Below, in pieces: positions 52,743 through 63,780 of a stretch of DNA of 64,000 nt. How positions within the stretch are numbered: position 1 is the stretch's first letter; every line of letters starts with the position of its first letter. Origin of the DNA: Lolium rigidum (lineage: Eukaryota; Streptophyta; Magnoliopsida; Poales; Poaceae); NCBI RefSeq assembly GCF_022539505.1, contig NW_025899969.1:1-64000 (forward strand), written 5' to 3'. Under the pieces are notes generated by a model. The model was not told where the DNA came from. It was given only the letters and a program-made list of their open reading frames with translations, and ran no database searches. The translations under genes and the position numbers were made by a program.

Positions 52743-54429
52743 GTTCATAGTTAAACCTATTACCCGGCCATTGATTCATTCTTTTTGAAAGTTGGGTGAG
52801 CGTTGGACTATTGTGGAGCAAGGTGATGTACTAGGCGTTGCTCCTAAAGCGTCTTGGGAAGTTCCAAGGAAAATCTGCGATGTAAATCTCTTTCAGAATT
52901 GAACACCCTTTTTGTTCGATTTTTTGATTAAGGGATGGCTCTGAAGTGACATAAAATTTCTCTTCTTGGACATGTTCACAAAGATGTATTATTTCATCAT
53001 ATGTTGTAGTTTATCAAATCTTAGTGTATGAGCAACTACTCAGTGTTTCAGTTTTAAGTTGATTTTAAATGAATGGTACAGGCCTTCACGTAGGTTTAAA
53101 TCTATTCTCAAACCAGATGGGTTGTTAGAATTTGTAGTTCATTGTATATCAGTTAAATGTGTTAAATCTCACTACCCGAGTTTTCATAGTTTAACTACAC
53201 TGAAGCGATGTAAATTGGGTATCATGTGATCAGTTCAAGTCCACCTATATATCGGGTCCATTAAATGATATTGTCAAGTTCACTGTACCTGAATATATTT
53301 TGGCAGTATTCCAATTTCTGTAGTACTTTGTGTCAATTAATTGACATATATATTATCTACTCAAGTTTAGATGGTTTTTATGCAGCCGTGAGCCTGGATG
53401 AAGGGATCTATTTTCTTTATAGCAATGCGCGGGCATTCAACTAATATTATTAAAATATCAAATGCGCGCCTGCAGCGAGTAGATCTTAGTTAATAAGAGA
53501 TCAATACTTTTGCCTATGGCGTCCACTTATATCTTTTATCAAAGTACACTTGTTGGACAGTTGAATCTCAATGTTTCTACAATACTATGTGGCTATCAAT
53601 CATTTATATAATATTTAGATGTGTGGAAAAAATGTCACTTGATGGACCGTAGTAACATGGGCATTTAACTAGACCCGCGATTTCATTTTCGTCGTAGCAA
53701 CATACGAACTATGTGAAAAATGCATAGAGAGGACGGGATCCATGGAACCCTTTTTATTTTTATTGAAATTGACTTTTTAAGTTTCAAAAAAAATCCAAAG
53801 AGAAAGTCTGGATGTTTATAATGATGTATTCTATGGTTTTGCCAAATCGTAAGGCGAAATAGTTTGTATTTCATTCTACACAAAAATGACAAAATACTTG
53901 CAGATCTAGGAGTTTTTGAATTTTACACTGTTCATTACATAGGAAATTTATCATTTTTTACGCCGCCCTGAATACTTAATAATCCGCATTGGTATTTGCA
54001 CACATGTAGAAATCATCATTATGTATATCTAAGATTTATTTTCAGAATTTTTTACAACTTTAAAATATTGATTTCAATTTTTTTTTTGAAAAACAGGCTC
54101 CATGGAGCCCTCCTCCATATTGACGCTCTTGAAGCCTATGTTTTCATATCTTATATAAACTGTTGGGATATTTTTAGTAGTTAAATGAACTGCCGTTTTC
54201 CTCTTTTATATGAACTGTCGTGTTACAGCAGGTCATATAAACTATTGGGCGTCTTCATTTTCATCGTCGGGCTATAACATGCCTGCGCTTTCATTTTCGA
54301 TGAGCCGCCACATAAAGCTATGCATTAAGCACAATAATAATTGATTTTCAACGTAGTATAAATATTGTGTTTTAGAATTATGTCTTTTAGTTCCATAGAT
54401 ATGAATTTCACCAATTAAATAAATTTTTA

Positions 54430-54459
54430 AGCCGTGGCGAAGCACGGGCATTCAACTAG
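54430..54459 (+). other. Helitron 3' terminus
   Basis: A perfect 5-bp hairpin (CCGTG gcgaag CACGG) lies 10 bases before CTAG, which is followed by T. The matching empty site is seen at C3: gattatgcctttt near 46961-46971, where A is followed by Tgcctttt. Confidence 0.85.
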
Positions 54460-54776
54460 TGCCTTTTAATACCTCGCCTTGGCCCACTTCGCAACTGCTT
54501 TCACGATCTGGAGGCAGGCATGAATCCAGTGAAGATCAACAAGATTCGTGCATATCAGCAACGCATCCGCGACTGCTAGCTGCCTCCAGCTCACTTCCTA
54601 CGCAACATGCTATGAGAGAAGACACGCCTGGCCGACTCGGATACCTCACAGGCTTTTAATTACCTTCCGAATTCGGATCAACCCCGCTGCATACATAATC
54701 TGGGAGTCGGAGGTCCTCTCGGCCGCCACACTAGATCTACCGCAGTATTTTCCAGCAGATCTTACCTTTTCCGTCA
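54460..54776 (+). promoter_or_regulatory. Upstream region of F-box C5 (short type)
   Basis: It is nearly identical to 46965-47279 for its first 230 bases. The last 85 bases (gggagtcggaggtcctctcg) are instead of the C4 type, which marks a recombination point. Confidence 0.65.
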
Positions 54777-56045
54777 ATGGATATGTCACCGGCGCAACGT
54801 CGCCGTCGGGGGTGGGACAAGGGCGAGTCCAGGCCCAAGAAGAGGAAAGGGGCCGGGCGGAGGACGACCGTGCACGACCTCCCGGAGCACGTCTTCGAGC
54901 AGATCCTCTTCCGCCTCGGTCCCTACTCTCCTTACCTCGTCCGAGCCGCCGCCACGTGCCGGCGGTGGTTCCGCGTCGTGGCGGACCCCGGCTTCCTCGC
55001 CCGGCTCGCCACGACGACGCACGCCGGCGACTACCGCACCATCGACAGACGCTCCGTCTTCGTCCCGTCCTCGCCTCTCGACGATGATGGCCGCCGCCGC
55101 TTCTCCCTCGACTTCCTGCCAGACAGCGAGTCCTGGGAGCTCGCCGACAGCCGCGACAGCCTCCTTCTCCTTTCCAAGAAAGAGTCCGCCTACGAGTCAT
55201 GCTCCCTTGAGCACAACTATGATAGTTGTCGTTGTTGCGACGTCGTCGTCTGCGATCCGCTCAGGGCACGCTACCAGGTGATTCCATGGCCGTTGGATGG
55301 TGTGGACAGATCGGATTGCATCGGCCTGTTCCTGGCCGGCGAGGGCGATGGCCGCCCCTCGAGCATGTCCAATTTCAGAATCATTGTTGTGATCCAGCAA
55401 ACCGAAATGTTTGGATACACAATAGGAATCGACGGCGTCTGGCACTCTATACGCGAAGAGTACCCTCGCGATCTGGAATCAATCACGGGTGACTTCTTTG
55501 TCGGGCGTGCCAATGGCTCTTTGTACTGGGGACTTGAAGAAGACATCACTATGGTGATTGTTCTTGATGAGGCCACCTGGACGCTCTCCTTGGCCCGACT
55601 TCCTTGGGGGCTGTCCAGCGATAAGACCGCCCGGATTATCGGTGGCCAGGACGGCATGTTGCGTGTTGTGCGCCTGGTAGGCAAGAATCTCTATGTCTTC
55701 GCGCAGACACGTCTTGGTTGCAACGGCGACAACCACGAGTGGGTGCTAGAGAAGAGGTTGTGTTTGTCAAACACCACAATTGGGCTGCCAGGACGCGATG
55801 AGAGCTTGCTCAAACAGAAAATTGTTATTATCAGGGCAAACGACGAGTACATCCTCCTCTCACTAAGTGATGGGACATGGGCATTCACAGTCGAGCTCGA
55901 TACGATGCGGGTAGAGAGCGAACACCCGAGGAACAAGTACACCGGAAAAGTGTACCCATATGTGTTACCATGGCCGCCAGTGTTGTCTAATCTCAGCAAA
56001 GAGCAATATGCTGTAGTGCGTAGGCACAAGTGTGATAGAAAATAG
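54777..56045 (+). CDS. F-box protein, copy C5
   Basis: 422 residues, intron-free, start MDMSPAQRRRRGWDKGESR as in C1. The first 200 bases match C1 (including cgtcgccgtcgggggtggg and the tactctcc variant); from about codon 75 the gene matches C3 and C6 (DSESWEL, AYESCSLEHNYDS, EMFGYTIGIDGVWHSIREEYP). The F-box is intact (TVHDLPEHVFEQILFRL, AATCRRWF) and the frame is clean to the CDRK end. Unusual residues are Pro in VADPGF and Arg in TIDRRSVF. It is probably an SCF receptor. Confidence 0.9.
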   Translation: MDMSPAQRRRRGWDKGESRPKKRKGAGRRTTVHDLPEHVFEQILFRLGPYSPYLVRAAATCRRWFRVVADPGFLARLATTTHAGDYRTIDRRSVFVPSSPLDDDGRRRFSLDFLPDSESWELADSRDSLLLLSKKESAYESCSLEHNYDSCRCCDVVVCDPLRARYQVIPWPLDGVDRSDCIGLFLAGEGDGRPSSMSNFRIIVVIQQTEMFGYTIGIDGVWHSIREEYPRDLESITGDFFVGRANGSLYWGLEEDITMVIVLDEATWTLSLARLPWGLSSDKTARIIGGQDGMLRVVRLVGKNLYVFAQTRLGCNGDNHEWVLEKRLCLSNTTIGLPGRDESLLKQKIVIIRANDEYILLSLSDGTWAFTVELDTMRVESEHPRNKYTGKVYPYVLPWPPVLSNLSKEQYAVVRRHKCDRK

Positions 56046-57650
56046 CTCAACAATAGATTGTGAAAATGGTCATCCTAGCTTCTGTTAAAGGTAATTATTC
56101 TTTGCTTAGTCCTAATATTCATGGATTCATGGCTTATATGGTAATGATCAGTCCTATGTATCTAATCTGATTAATTATATGATGCAAACTAAGTTAGAAA
56201 GATGTCTAGATTTTACTACTGCCAACCCCGAGGGGTTCTTGTCCTACTTGAAAATCTAGATACTACTATAATTGTGCATATTGAGAAATTTGGTGCTCTT
56301 AGATATGTAGGTTGATATTACTATCCATTCTTTACATAATTCCTAACATTTCTCGTGATAAGTATAATTCTGGAAATGATTCTAGAAATGGTAATGAAGA
56401 TGGAAGATGCAACTGATCACACTAAAGTATGGATAACCCAAAAGAGTGGACAAAGGTAAAATCTAGAAAGAAGCCCCTATGGCCTGATAAAGAAAAAAAC
56501 AATTTGGTAGGTTTTTTTTGTAAAAAATATGGATTTTTGTATATCTGAAATAATTCTTGCGACTGCTAATAACATCAAAAGGCATAATGTGGACCTGTGG
56601 GTTTACAAGAAACCAAGAAAAGTGCAGTTTCTCATTCTACCCTTAATATGATTTCTAACTATGCACCTTTTGGCATCTTATGCCAGCACAAGACTCTATT
56701 GATATGGATCTTAGCTGGCTTTATGGATTCCTCTTTTGAGGTTATTGGTCATGTTAACAGACGATTTTTTTGAGCTATCTTGTTAGAAGTAAGTATGATC
56801 AAAGATTCTGGCAAATGATAATTGTTTATGGTATGGGGTCAAACTTTATTTCATACTTGAGTTGCATAATTGAATGAAAACGCTTCCTACCATATCCTCA
56901 TAGTGGGTGGTTCGAAGCTACTTAGGGATCATGTGAGAAGAAAATGGCAATATAACTATGCAATGGGAATTTTTTTGTTCAATGGATAGACTAATAGATG
57001 GGCTTTGATTGATTTGAAGTTAGCAAATAGAAGCTAATTTGGGGCAATCATCAAGATAACTTTGATTTTATATGCATTTGATAGTGTTTAGTTTCTATAT
57101 CATGGGATAATTTTTCTCATCTAATGTATGCTAAGCTTCTCCCATTTATAGACAGTGATCATACTCTTCTTTAGTTTGAAACTGGCTCAAATGGAATGGT
57201 TTGTCATGTATATTTTCGTTTTCCAAAGGGGTAGTTAAGTGAATTCCTCATCCTCGTGGAGATCGAAATCTGGGAATCATAATTCCAAGTTCTAATCTTA
57301 TACATGTTTGGTAGTTTAAAATTGCATATCCGTAGGAAATAAAATAACTCGATGGAATAGTGATGAGGAATATGGGTGGAAAAATATTTTTTAGATGACT
57401 TAGATATTGTAGATGCACTTTTGAAATAATGTACTCCTAGTGAAGGAGAATGGCCGAGAAAAAATGAGTTATAATTACCTTTTAGATAAAAATACTGAAA
57501 ATGAACTTTGATAGTAAATCTTTGGAATTCAAGGGAAAATTGTTCTCAACTCCTCTGTTAGGGAATACACGGTAAAATGGAGAATATAAAACTCAGTCAA
57601 GAATTTCAGTGTAACTGAAATTATGAAGCTAGGTTAAATGGTGAATGTCC
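56046..57650 (+). pseudogene. LINE ORF1/endonuclease relic behind C5
   Basis: It begins about 20 bases after the stop with the ORF1-like ILASVKGNYSLLSPN block. KMEDATDH and a WTKVKSRKK-like block (about 56395-56470) are followed by an ORF2 start with ANNIKRHNVDL and, in another frame, an LQETKK-equivalent, NYAPFGIL, then FNG, WDNFSHLMYAKLLPF and SDHTLL. It is a copy of the region behind C6 with extra stops, cut off at 57650 where the C6 upstream region starts. Confidence 0.7.
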
Positions 57651-58993
57651 CAGAAGGTTTCTCACGCAGAAAAATTGAATCTGAACAAATAATCTTCAAA
57701 ACCTTAGTTTGATAGAAAGCACGTACTAATGATACTGAGTCCCGAGTATCACCGCAGCTTTGATCAAGCTTTCAGAAGCAGCAAGAAAAAAAACTCTTAC
57801 AGAGGCTGTAGTGAAGTGGAAATATACCGAATTATGTTAAGTAAATCACTTGCTTACACGAACAATCAAATACAAGGATATCTATGATAAGGTAAATGTG
57901 AACGTTTCCTGTAGTTAACAACAATACCGTTTCTCCTAGACTCCTAGACTCCTACTCTTAGACTTGTTGTGGGTAACTTGTTTATGTGACGTAGAAGGAC
58001 AATATGTAATGGAGTTATTGGATTGGCAAGAAATCCAGGAGCTCGCTCAAGGCCTTGGCTATCTCAGAGATATTCCATCGATGAATCAAGGAGGTCGCTC
58101 AACAGCCTAGCATCTGCACATTTAATCAAACGATGGGGCACACACAATACATATAATGTAAAGCTATATGTGAAGTGTCAGCAAACCAATTTCATAGTTT
58201 AAAAGTGTGGGGAATTAATAGATTACCTGGATGCCGCGAACTAGCTAATCTTGTCATATTACCTCCCTATTGTCTCTGCCTAGTCACATAGCATCGTCAT
58301 GTGAGATAGCGCCGCACCAGTCACCAGTCACCAGTCACCACAGGCTGAAAGATAAAAGGAGCATGGAACTACCGATGCGTCGTCACGTCTCTTTGCAAAG
58401 CACCTGCGCATGTTGACTCAAGAAGGGCATCCGCCGATATCCTTACGTACCTTGACTCCGCTCGCGAGACGGAAACAAAAGAAAGGAGACTCACGTTCGG
58501 ATCCGCGGCTGCTCGTTTGTGTTGGATGGATTGTCGGGCCGCGCAATTAATCCACGAACCCAAGATTTCATAGTTTTGAGTTTGACTTAAAACAAACAAA
58601 ATAGAGGGAGGAAAATAAGGAGGCGATCGAGCGAAACAGTTTAGATTTTGCGCCCACTTTGCACCTGCTTTCACGATCTGGAGGCAGGCATGAATCCAGT
58701 GAAGATCAACGAGATTCGTTCGTACCAGTTGGTTTGATTTGATTGAGCCTGGACTAGTCTGGTGTGATCAGCAACGCATCCGCAACTGCTAGCTGCCTAC
58801 AGCTCGCTTCCTACGCGACTTGGTCTGAGAGAAGACGCCCGGCCGACTCGGATACCTCGCAGGCCAGGTTTAATTACCTTCCCGAATTCGGATCAATCCC
58901 GCAGGATACATAATCTGGGAGTGGGAGGTCCTCTCGGCCGCCACACTAGATCTACCGCAGTATTTTCCAGCAGATCTTACCTTTTTTCCATCA
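57651..58993 (+). promoter_or_regulatory. Upstream region of F-box C6 (long type)
   Basis: It is collinear with 49231-50583 (C4) and, in its last 350 bases, even closer to C1 (gcctacagctcgcttcc, gaagacgcccggccgact, caggccaggtttaattacc). Confidence 0.7.
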
Positions 58994-60253
58994 ATGAATA
59001 TGTCACCGGCGGCGCAACGTCGGCGGCAGCGGTGGGACAAGGGTGAGTCTAGGCCCAAGAAGAGGAAAGGGGCCGGGCGGAGGACGACCGTGCACGACCT
59101 CCCGGAGCACGTCTTCGAGCAGATCCTCTCCCGCCTCGGTCCCTACTCCCCTTACCTCGTCCGCGCCGCCGCCACGTGCCGACGGTGGTTCCGCGTCGTG
59201 GCGGACGCCGGCTTCCTCGCCCGGCTCGCCACGACGACGCACGCCGGCGACTACCGCACCATCGACGGACGCTCCGTCTTCGTCCCGTCCTCACCTCTCG
59301 ACGATGATGGCCGGCGCCGCTTCTCCCTCGACTTCCTGCCAGACAGCGAGTCCTGGGAGCTCGCTGACAGCCGCGACAGCCTCCTTCTCCTTTCCAAGAA
59401 AGAGTCCGCCTACGAGTCATGCTCCCTTGAGCACAACTATGACAGTTGTCGTTGTTGCGACGTCGTCGTCTGCGATCCGCTCAGGGCACGCTACCAGGTG
59501 ATCCCATGGCCGTTGGATGGTGAGGACAGATCGGATTGCATCGGCCTGTTCCTGGCCGGCGGCGATGATGGCCGCCCCTCGAGCATGTCCAATTTCAGAA
59601 TCATTGTTGTGATCCAGCAAACCGAAATGTTTGGATACACAATAGGAATCGACGGCGTCTGGCACTCTATACGCGAAGAGTACCCTCGCGATCTGGAATC
59701 GATCACGGGTGACTTCTTTGTCGGGCGTGCCAATGGATCTTTGTACTGGGGACTTGAAGAAGACATCACTATGGTGATTGTTCTTGATGAGGCCACCTGG
59801 ACGCTCTCCTTGGCCCGACTTCCTTGGGGGCTGTCCAGCGATAAGACCGCCCGGATTATCGGTGGCCAGGACGGCATGTTGCGTGTTGTGCGCCTGGTAG
59901 GCAAGAATCTCTATGTCTTCGCGCAGACGCGTCTTGGTTGTAACGGCGACAACCACGAGTGGGTGCTAGAGAAGAGGTTGTGTTTGTCAAACACCACAAT
60001 TGGGCTGCCAGGACGGGATGAGAGCTTGCTCAAACAGAAAATTATTATTATCAGGGCAAACAACGAGTACATCCTCCTCTCACTAAGTGATGGGACATGG
60101 GCATTCACAGTCGAGCTCGATGCGATGAGATTAGAGAGCGAACACCCAAGGAACAAGTACATCGGAAAAGTGTACCCGTATGTGTTACCATGGCCGCCGG
60201 TGCTGTCTGATCTCAGCAAAGAGCAATATGCTGTAGTACGTAGGCATAAGTGA
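58994..60253 (+). CDS. F-box protein, copy C6, shortened C-terminus
   Basis: 419 residues, intron-free, start MNMSPAAQRRRQRWDKGESR with one extra Ala. The F-box is intact (TVHDLPEHVFEQILSRL). The sequence is of the C3/C5 type (DSESWEL, YESCSLEHNYDS, EMFGYTIGID). It ends VRRHK followed by TGA: the other copies have tgtgatagg where this has tgatagg, a 2-base loss that removes the last four residues. The rest of the frame is clean, so function may be unaffected. The gene lies between a long-type promoter and the best-preserved LINE relic. Confidence 0.9.
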   Translation: MNMSPAAQRRRQRWDKGESRPKKRKGAGRRTTVHDLPEHVFEQILSRLGPYSPYLVRAAATCRRWFRVVADAGFLARLATTTHAGDYRTIDGRSVFVPSSPLDDDGRRRFSLDFLPDSESWELADSRDSLLLLSKKESAYESCSLEHNYDSCRCCDVVVCDPLRARYQVIPWPLDGEDRSDCIGLFLAGGDDGRPSSMSNFRIIVVIQQTEMFGYTIGIDGVWHSIREEYPRDLESITGDFFVGRANGSLYWGLEEDITMVIVLDEATWTLSLARLPWGLSSDKTARIIGGQDGMLRVVRLVGKNLYVFAQTRLGCNGDNHEWVLEKRLCLSNTTIGLPGRDESLLKQKIIIIRANNEYILLSLSDGTWAFTVELDAMRLESEHPRNKYIGKVYPYVLPWPPVLSDLSKEQYAVVRRHK

Positions 60254-60269
60254 TAGGAAATAGCTCAAC

Positions 60270-62810
60270 AATATATTGTGAAAATGGTCATCCTAGCTTC
60301 TGTTAAAGGTAATTATTCTTTGCTTAGTCCTAATATTTATGGATTCATGGCTTATATGGTAATTATCGGTCCTTTGTATCTAATCTGATTAATTATATGA
60401 TGGAAACTAAGTTAGAAAGATGTCTAGATTTTGCTGGTGCCAACCCTGAGGGGTTGTTATCCTACTTGAAAATCTAGATGCTATAATTGTGTATATTGAG
60501 AAATTTGGTGCTCTTAGATATGTAGGATGATATTACTATCCATTCTTTACATAATTCCTAAGATTTCTCATGGTAAGTATAATTCTGGAAATGATTTTAG
60601 AAATGGTAATGAAGATGGAAGATGCAACTGATCACACTGAAGTTATGGATAACCTGAAAGAGTGGACAAAGGTAAAATCTAGAAAGAAGCCCCTATGGCT
60701 TGAGAAACAAAAAAAACTATGGTAGTTTTTCCCTGTAAAATATGGGCTTTTGTATATCTGACATAATTCTTCCGACTGCTAATAACATCAAAAGGCATAA
60801 TGTGGATCTTGTGGGTTTACAAGAAACCAAGAAAAGTGCAGTTTCTCATGCAACCCTTAACATGATTTCTAACTATGCACCTTTTGGCATCTTATCCCAG
60901 CACAAGGCTCTATTGATATGGATCTTAGTTGGCATTATGGATTCCTCTATTGATGTTATTGATCATGTTAACAGACAATTTGTTTTGAGCTATGTTGTTA
61001 GAAGTAAGTATGACCAAAGATTATGGCAAATGATAATTGTTTATGGTGCGGGGTCAAACTATATTTCATACTTGAGTTGCATGATTGAATGAAAACACTT
61101 CCTACCATATCCTCATAGTAGGTGGTTAGAACCTACTTAGGGATCATGTAAGAAGAAAATGGCAATATAACTATGCAATGGGAGTTTTTATGTTCAATGG
61201 ATGGACTAATAGATGGGCTTTGATTGATTAAAGTTAGCAAATAGAAGCTAATTTGGGGCAATCATCAAGATAACTTTGATTGTATATGCATTTCATAGTG
61301 TTTATTTTCTATATCATGGGATAGTTTTTCTCATGTAATGTATGCTAAGCCTCTCCCGTTTATGGGCAGTGATCATACTCTTCTTTAGTTTGAAAATGGC
61401 TCAAATGGAATGGTTTGTCATGTATATTTTTGGTTTGCAAAGGGGTAGTTAAGTGAATTCCTCATCCTCGTGGAGATTGAAATCTAGGAATCCTAATTCC
61501 AAGTTCCAATCTTATATATGTTTGGTAGTATAAAATTGCATATGTGTAGGAAATAAAATAACTGGATGGAATAGTGATGATGAATATGGGTGGAAACAAT
61601 ATTTGTTAAATGACTTAGATATTGTAGATGCACTTTTGAAATAATGTACTCCTAGTGAAGGAGAATGGCCGAGAAATATTTCTCAAGAGCTAAAATGATA
61701 ATTGGTCAAAAGAATAAACAAAAAAATTGGATACTATCAAGAGAGAATTGATTTTCTTCTCAGAAAAATATTCCGTATTTTCATGCTAAATCTATTATAT
61801 TGGTTGTACTAGAAGGCCCTTGTGTGATTGCGGGAAGTAAAAACAATATGCTAGATGTTGATTTGAACTTTATCAATAATATTTTTTTGTTTTGAAATCA
61901 AATCTGATACTATGAATGTGGAGCAATTTTTAGATTTTTTGACCTATCAATCTTTGCAATTTTAATGTGAAATTACATTAAAAAGCTATGAATAGTAGTG
62001 TGTCTCCAATTGTGTATAGTTGATTTCCTATAATAAAACAGCATTCTTAAAAGTTGTTTTATCCTAGCAAGTGGTGTAGCTTCCCAGTCCATTTCGTAAT
62101 TAAGCTAGATTATTAGAAATCATGCGACTAAACTGAGGATTTCTTCATGAGGTTCTTTTACCCAGGGGCTTGGGTCCTCATGAAGAAACTAGATTGATAA
62201 TATCCTACGTAATGGCTTATTCCTTGTAAGATTGAGTGCCATCAATAGTAATTGTGCCAGAGCTAGCAAGCGACTTAAACAAGGGGATCCCATCTCACCC
62301 CATTCTATTCAACCTGTTTGATTATGTCTTCTCCAACTTTTTTACTGAAGCTTCTAGGCATGGTATTATTAGTGGTTTATTAGCTAATATATCTGAAGGT
62401 GGTATTCTTAGTTTATAGTACGCTAGTGGTAATGTAAGTTTTTTTAGGATGATATTTTCATTGCTAGAATTCTCAAATGGATAATAACTTGTTTTAAGAA
62501 CTTTTCTAGTCTAAGAATTAATTACAACAGGAGGGACTTAAATATCATGAGGTTCCTCTTCATATTTGGAAATTTACGAGAGGTTATCTCCATCCTATTA
62601 GTGCTAAGAGAATGAAGTATGTTCGAGGATGGAATGGCAATTTGTTGTCTAATGGTATTAAGGATGGAAGGTCCCAACTTATCTTCTAAATTTCTAAATT
62701 TCCTAAATGGGCAATCCATGCAATTACCTCTCAAACATCATATTTTTCTTGGGTGCTTGCACACACACTTGCTTGTTGGGATTGTGTGCGTCTCCAAGGA
62801 TTTGATTTTG
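60270..62810 (+). pseudogene. Decayed LINE behind C6: ORF1, endonuclease, reverse transcriptase
   Basis: The ORF1-like part comes first. ORF2 begins near 60742 (MGFCISDIILPTANNIKRHN, VDLVGLQETKKSAVSHATLN), a recognisable APE endonuclease start, and continues as SNYAPFGILSQHKALLIWIL and RQFVLSYVVRSKYDQRLWQM. Later blocks in changing frames are FNGWTNRWALIDLKL, WDSFSHVMYAKPLPF and GSDHTLL (61310-61390), then the linker. The reverse transcriptase appears as RLKQGDPISP (about 62267-62296), ILFNLFDYVFSNFFTEASRH, a degenerate YASG for YADD (about 62420), and KYVRGWNGNLLSNG-like sequence (62615-62660). Many stops and frame changes make it dead. Domain order is that of plant L1-type LINEs. Confidence 0.8.
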
Positions 62811-63780
62811 TGACATGTGGCAAATAAAAAACTTTCAACTAGAGAAAATTTGAATAAACATAGGAATCTGAAATATATAACTATTTTTTTATGCATGGAA
62901 TCTGAAATATTCATCACTTATTTTTTTGGATGTATCATTGCATCCTATATATGGGAGTTTGTTTGCTCTATTTTCTGAATGTAATGTTGGTACTAACTTA
63001 AATCTGCGAGAAATCGTTGGATTGGTGAGAAGAGAAATGTTGGTTTTAATTTGGTCCTAGTTGCTATCTTATGGTATTTGTTGATTCCGAGAGAAGAACT
63101 CTTCTTTCAGTGGAACAACTTGGACAAGTATGGATTATGTCCGGAACAAATCGCTACACATCCTTCATCGATGGAGGAAACATTTCAATCCCTAAATCGA
63201 GTTGTTGGATCACATGATTTTCATGTTGGAAAGAACAAGAAGGAAGTTGCATGCGGATCGTATTGTCGGAACCCTTGTCACCAAAATGCAATGGTCAAGC
63301 TCTAGACATTGGATACATTATTTTTTCCTTGTATGACTTGAAATCCATAACATTGTCATGAGGCTTTACTTTACTTTTCATATGATACTTAAGGTTTTGG
63401 TATGGATAATGTGATTTCATGTTTAATAAACAGGATGGGGTTGCCCTCCTTTCTTTTAAAGGGCATAGTTGAAGTATTTACATCGAGTGAATAGTATACC
63501 ATGAATACTTCATGTACATGTGTCATCCACGTGTTGAAACAAACTTTCTAGGAATATTTCATGCATAAACTAGATAAAAGAGTTAGTATGGGTTTGCATT
63601 ACATTGTTTCAAGAGCATAATGGATGTTTCATTTCCCTTACTACTTTGAATGAAATTCAAGGGTTTCTTGGTTTAGTATGGGTTGAGTGTTCTTACTTTA
63701 TTGCATTGTTTCAATAGCACAATGGATGTCTCATTTCCCCTACAACTTTGACTGAAATTCAAGGGTTTCTTAGTTCAGTA
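62811..63780 (+). other. LINE-like debris, no intact gene
   Basis: AT-rich. A frame at 63051-63305 (VAILWYLLIPREELFFQWNN) could be a LINE C-terminal W..RN.-type remnant, but this is weak. Two direct copies of an about 110-base block lie at about 63585-63690 and 63695-63795 (atggatgt.tcatttccc, gaaattcaagggtttctt, gttgagtgttctt). Confidence 0.4.

Larger units (their letters stand above)
51850..54459 (+). mobile_element. Helitron-rich spacer between C4 and C5
   Basis: 51850-51915 is the usual F-box 3' flank; homology stops at 51916. The rest is AT-rich with several Helitron-like 3' ends: gggcattcaactaa (to 53444), gggcatttaactag (to 53672) and gggcattcaactag (to 54459). No clear Helitron 5' end was found, so the left parts are lost or rearranged. 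A GC-richer, exon-like piece lies at 52643-52742. No other gene is seen. Confidence 0.6.

Noticed and set aside
51916..54459. A single intact Helitron starting TCTATAGAATGG at 51917
   Set aside because: The base before it is T, not A, and the left flank does not match the empty site seen at C3. A 5' end is not established.
59417..59956. Long reverse-strand open frames under each F-box copy (also near 51004-51540, 43231-43767, 47835-48239, 55271-55684)
   Set aside because: They recur only because the sense genes are near-identical and GC-rich. They carry no domain and are antisense shadows.
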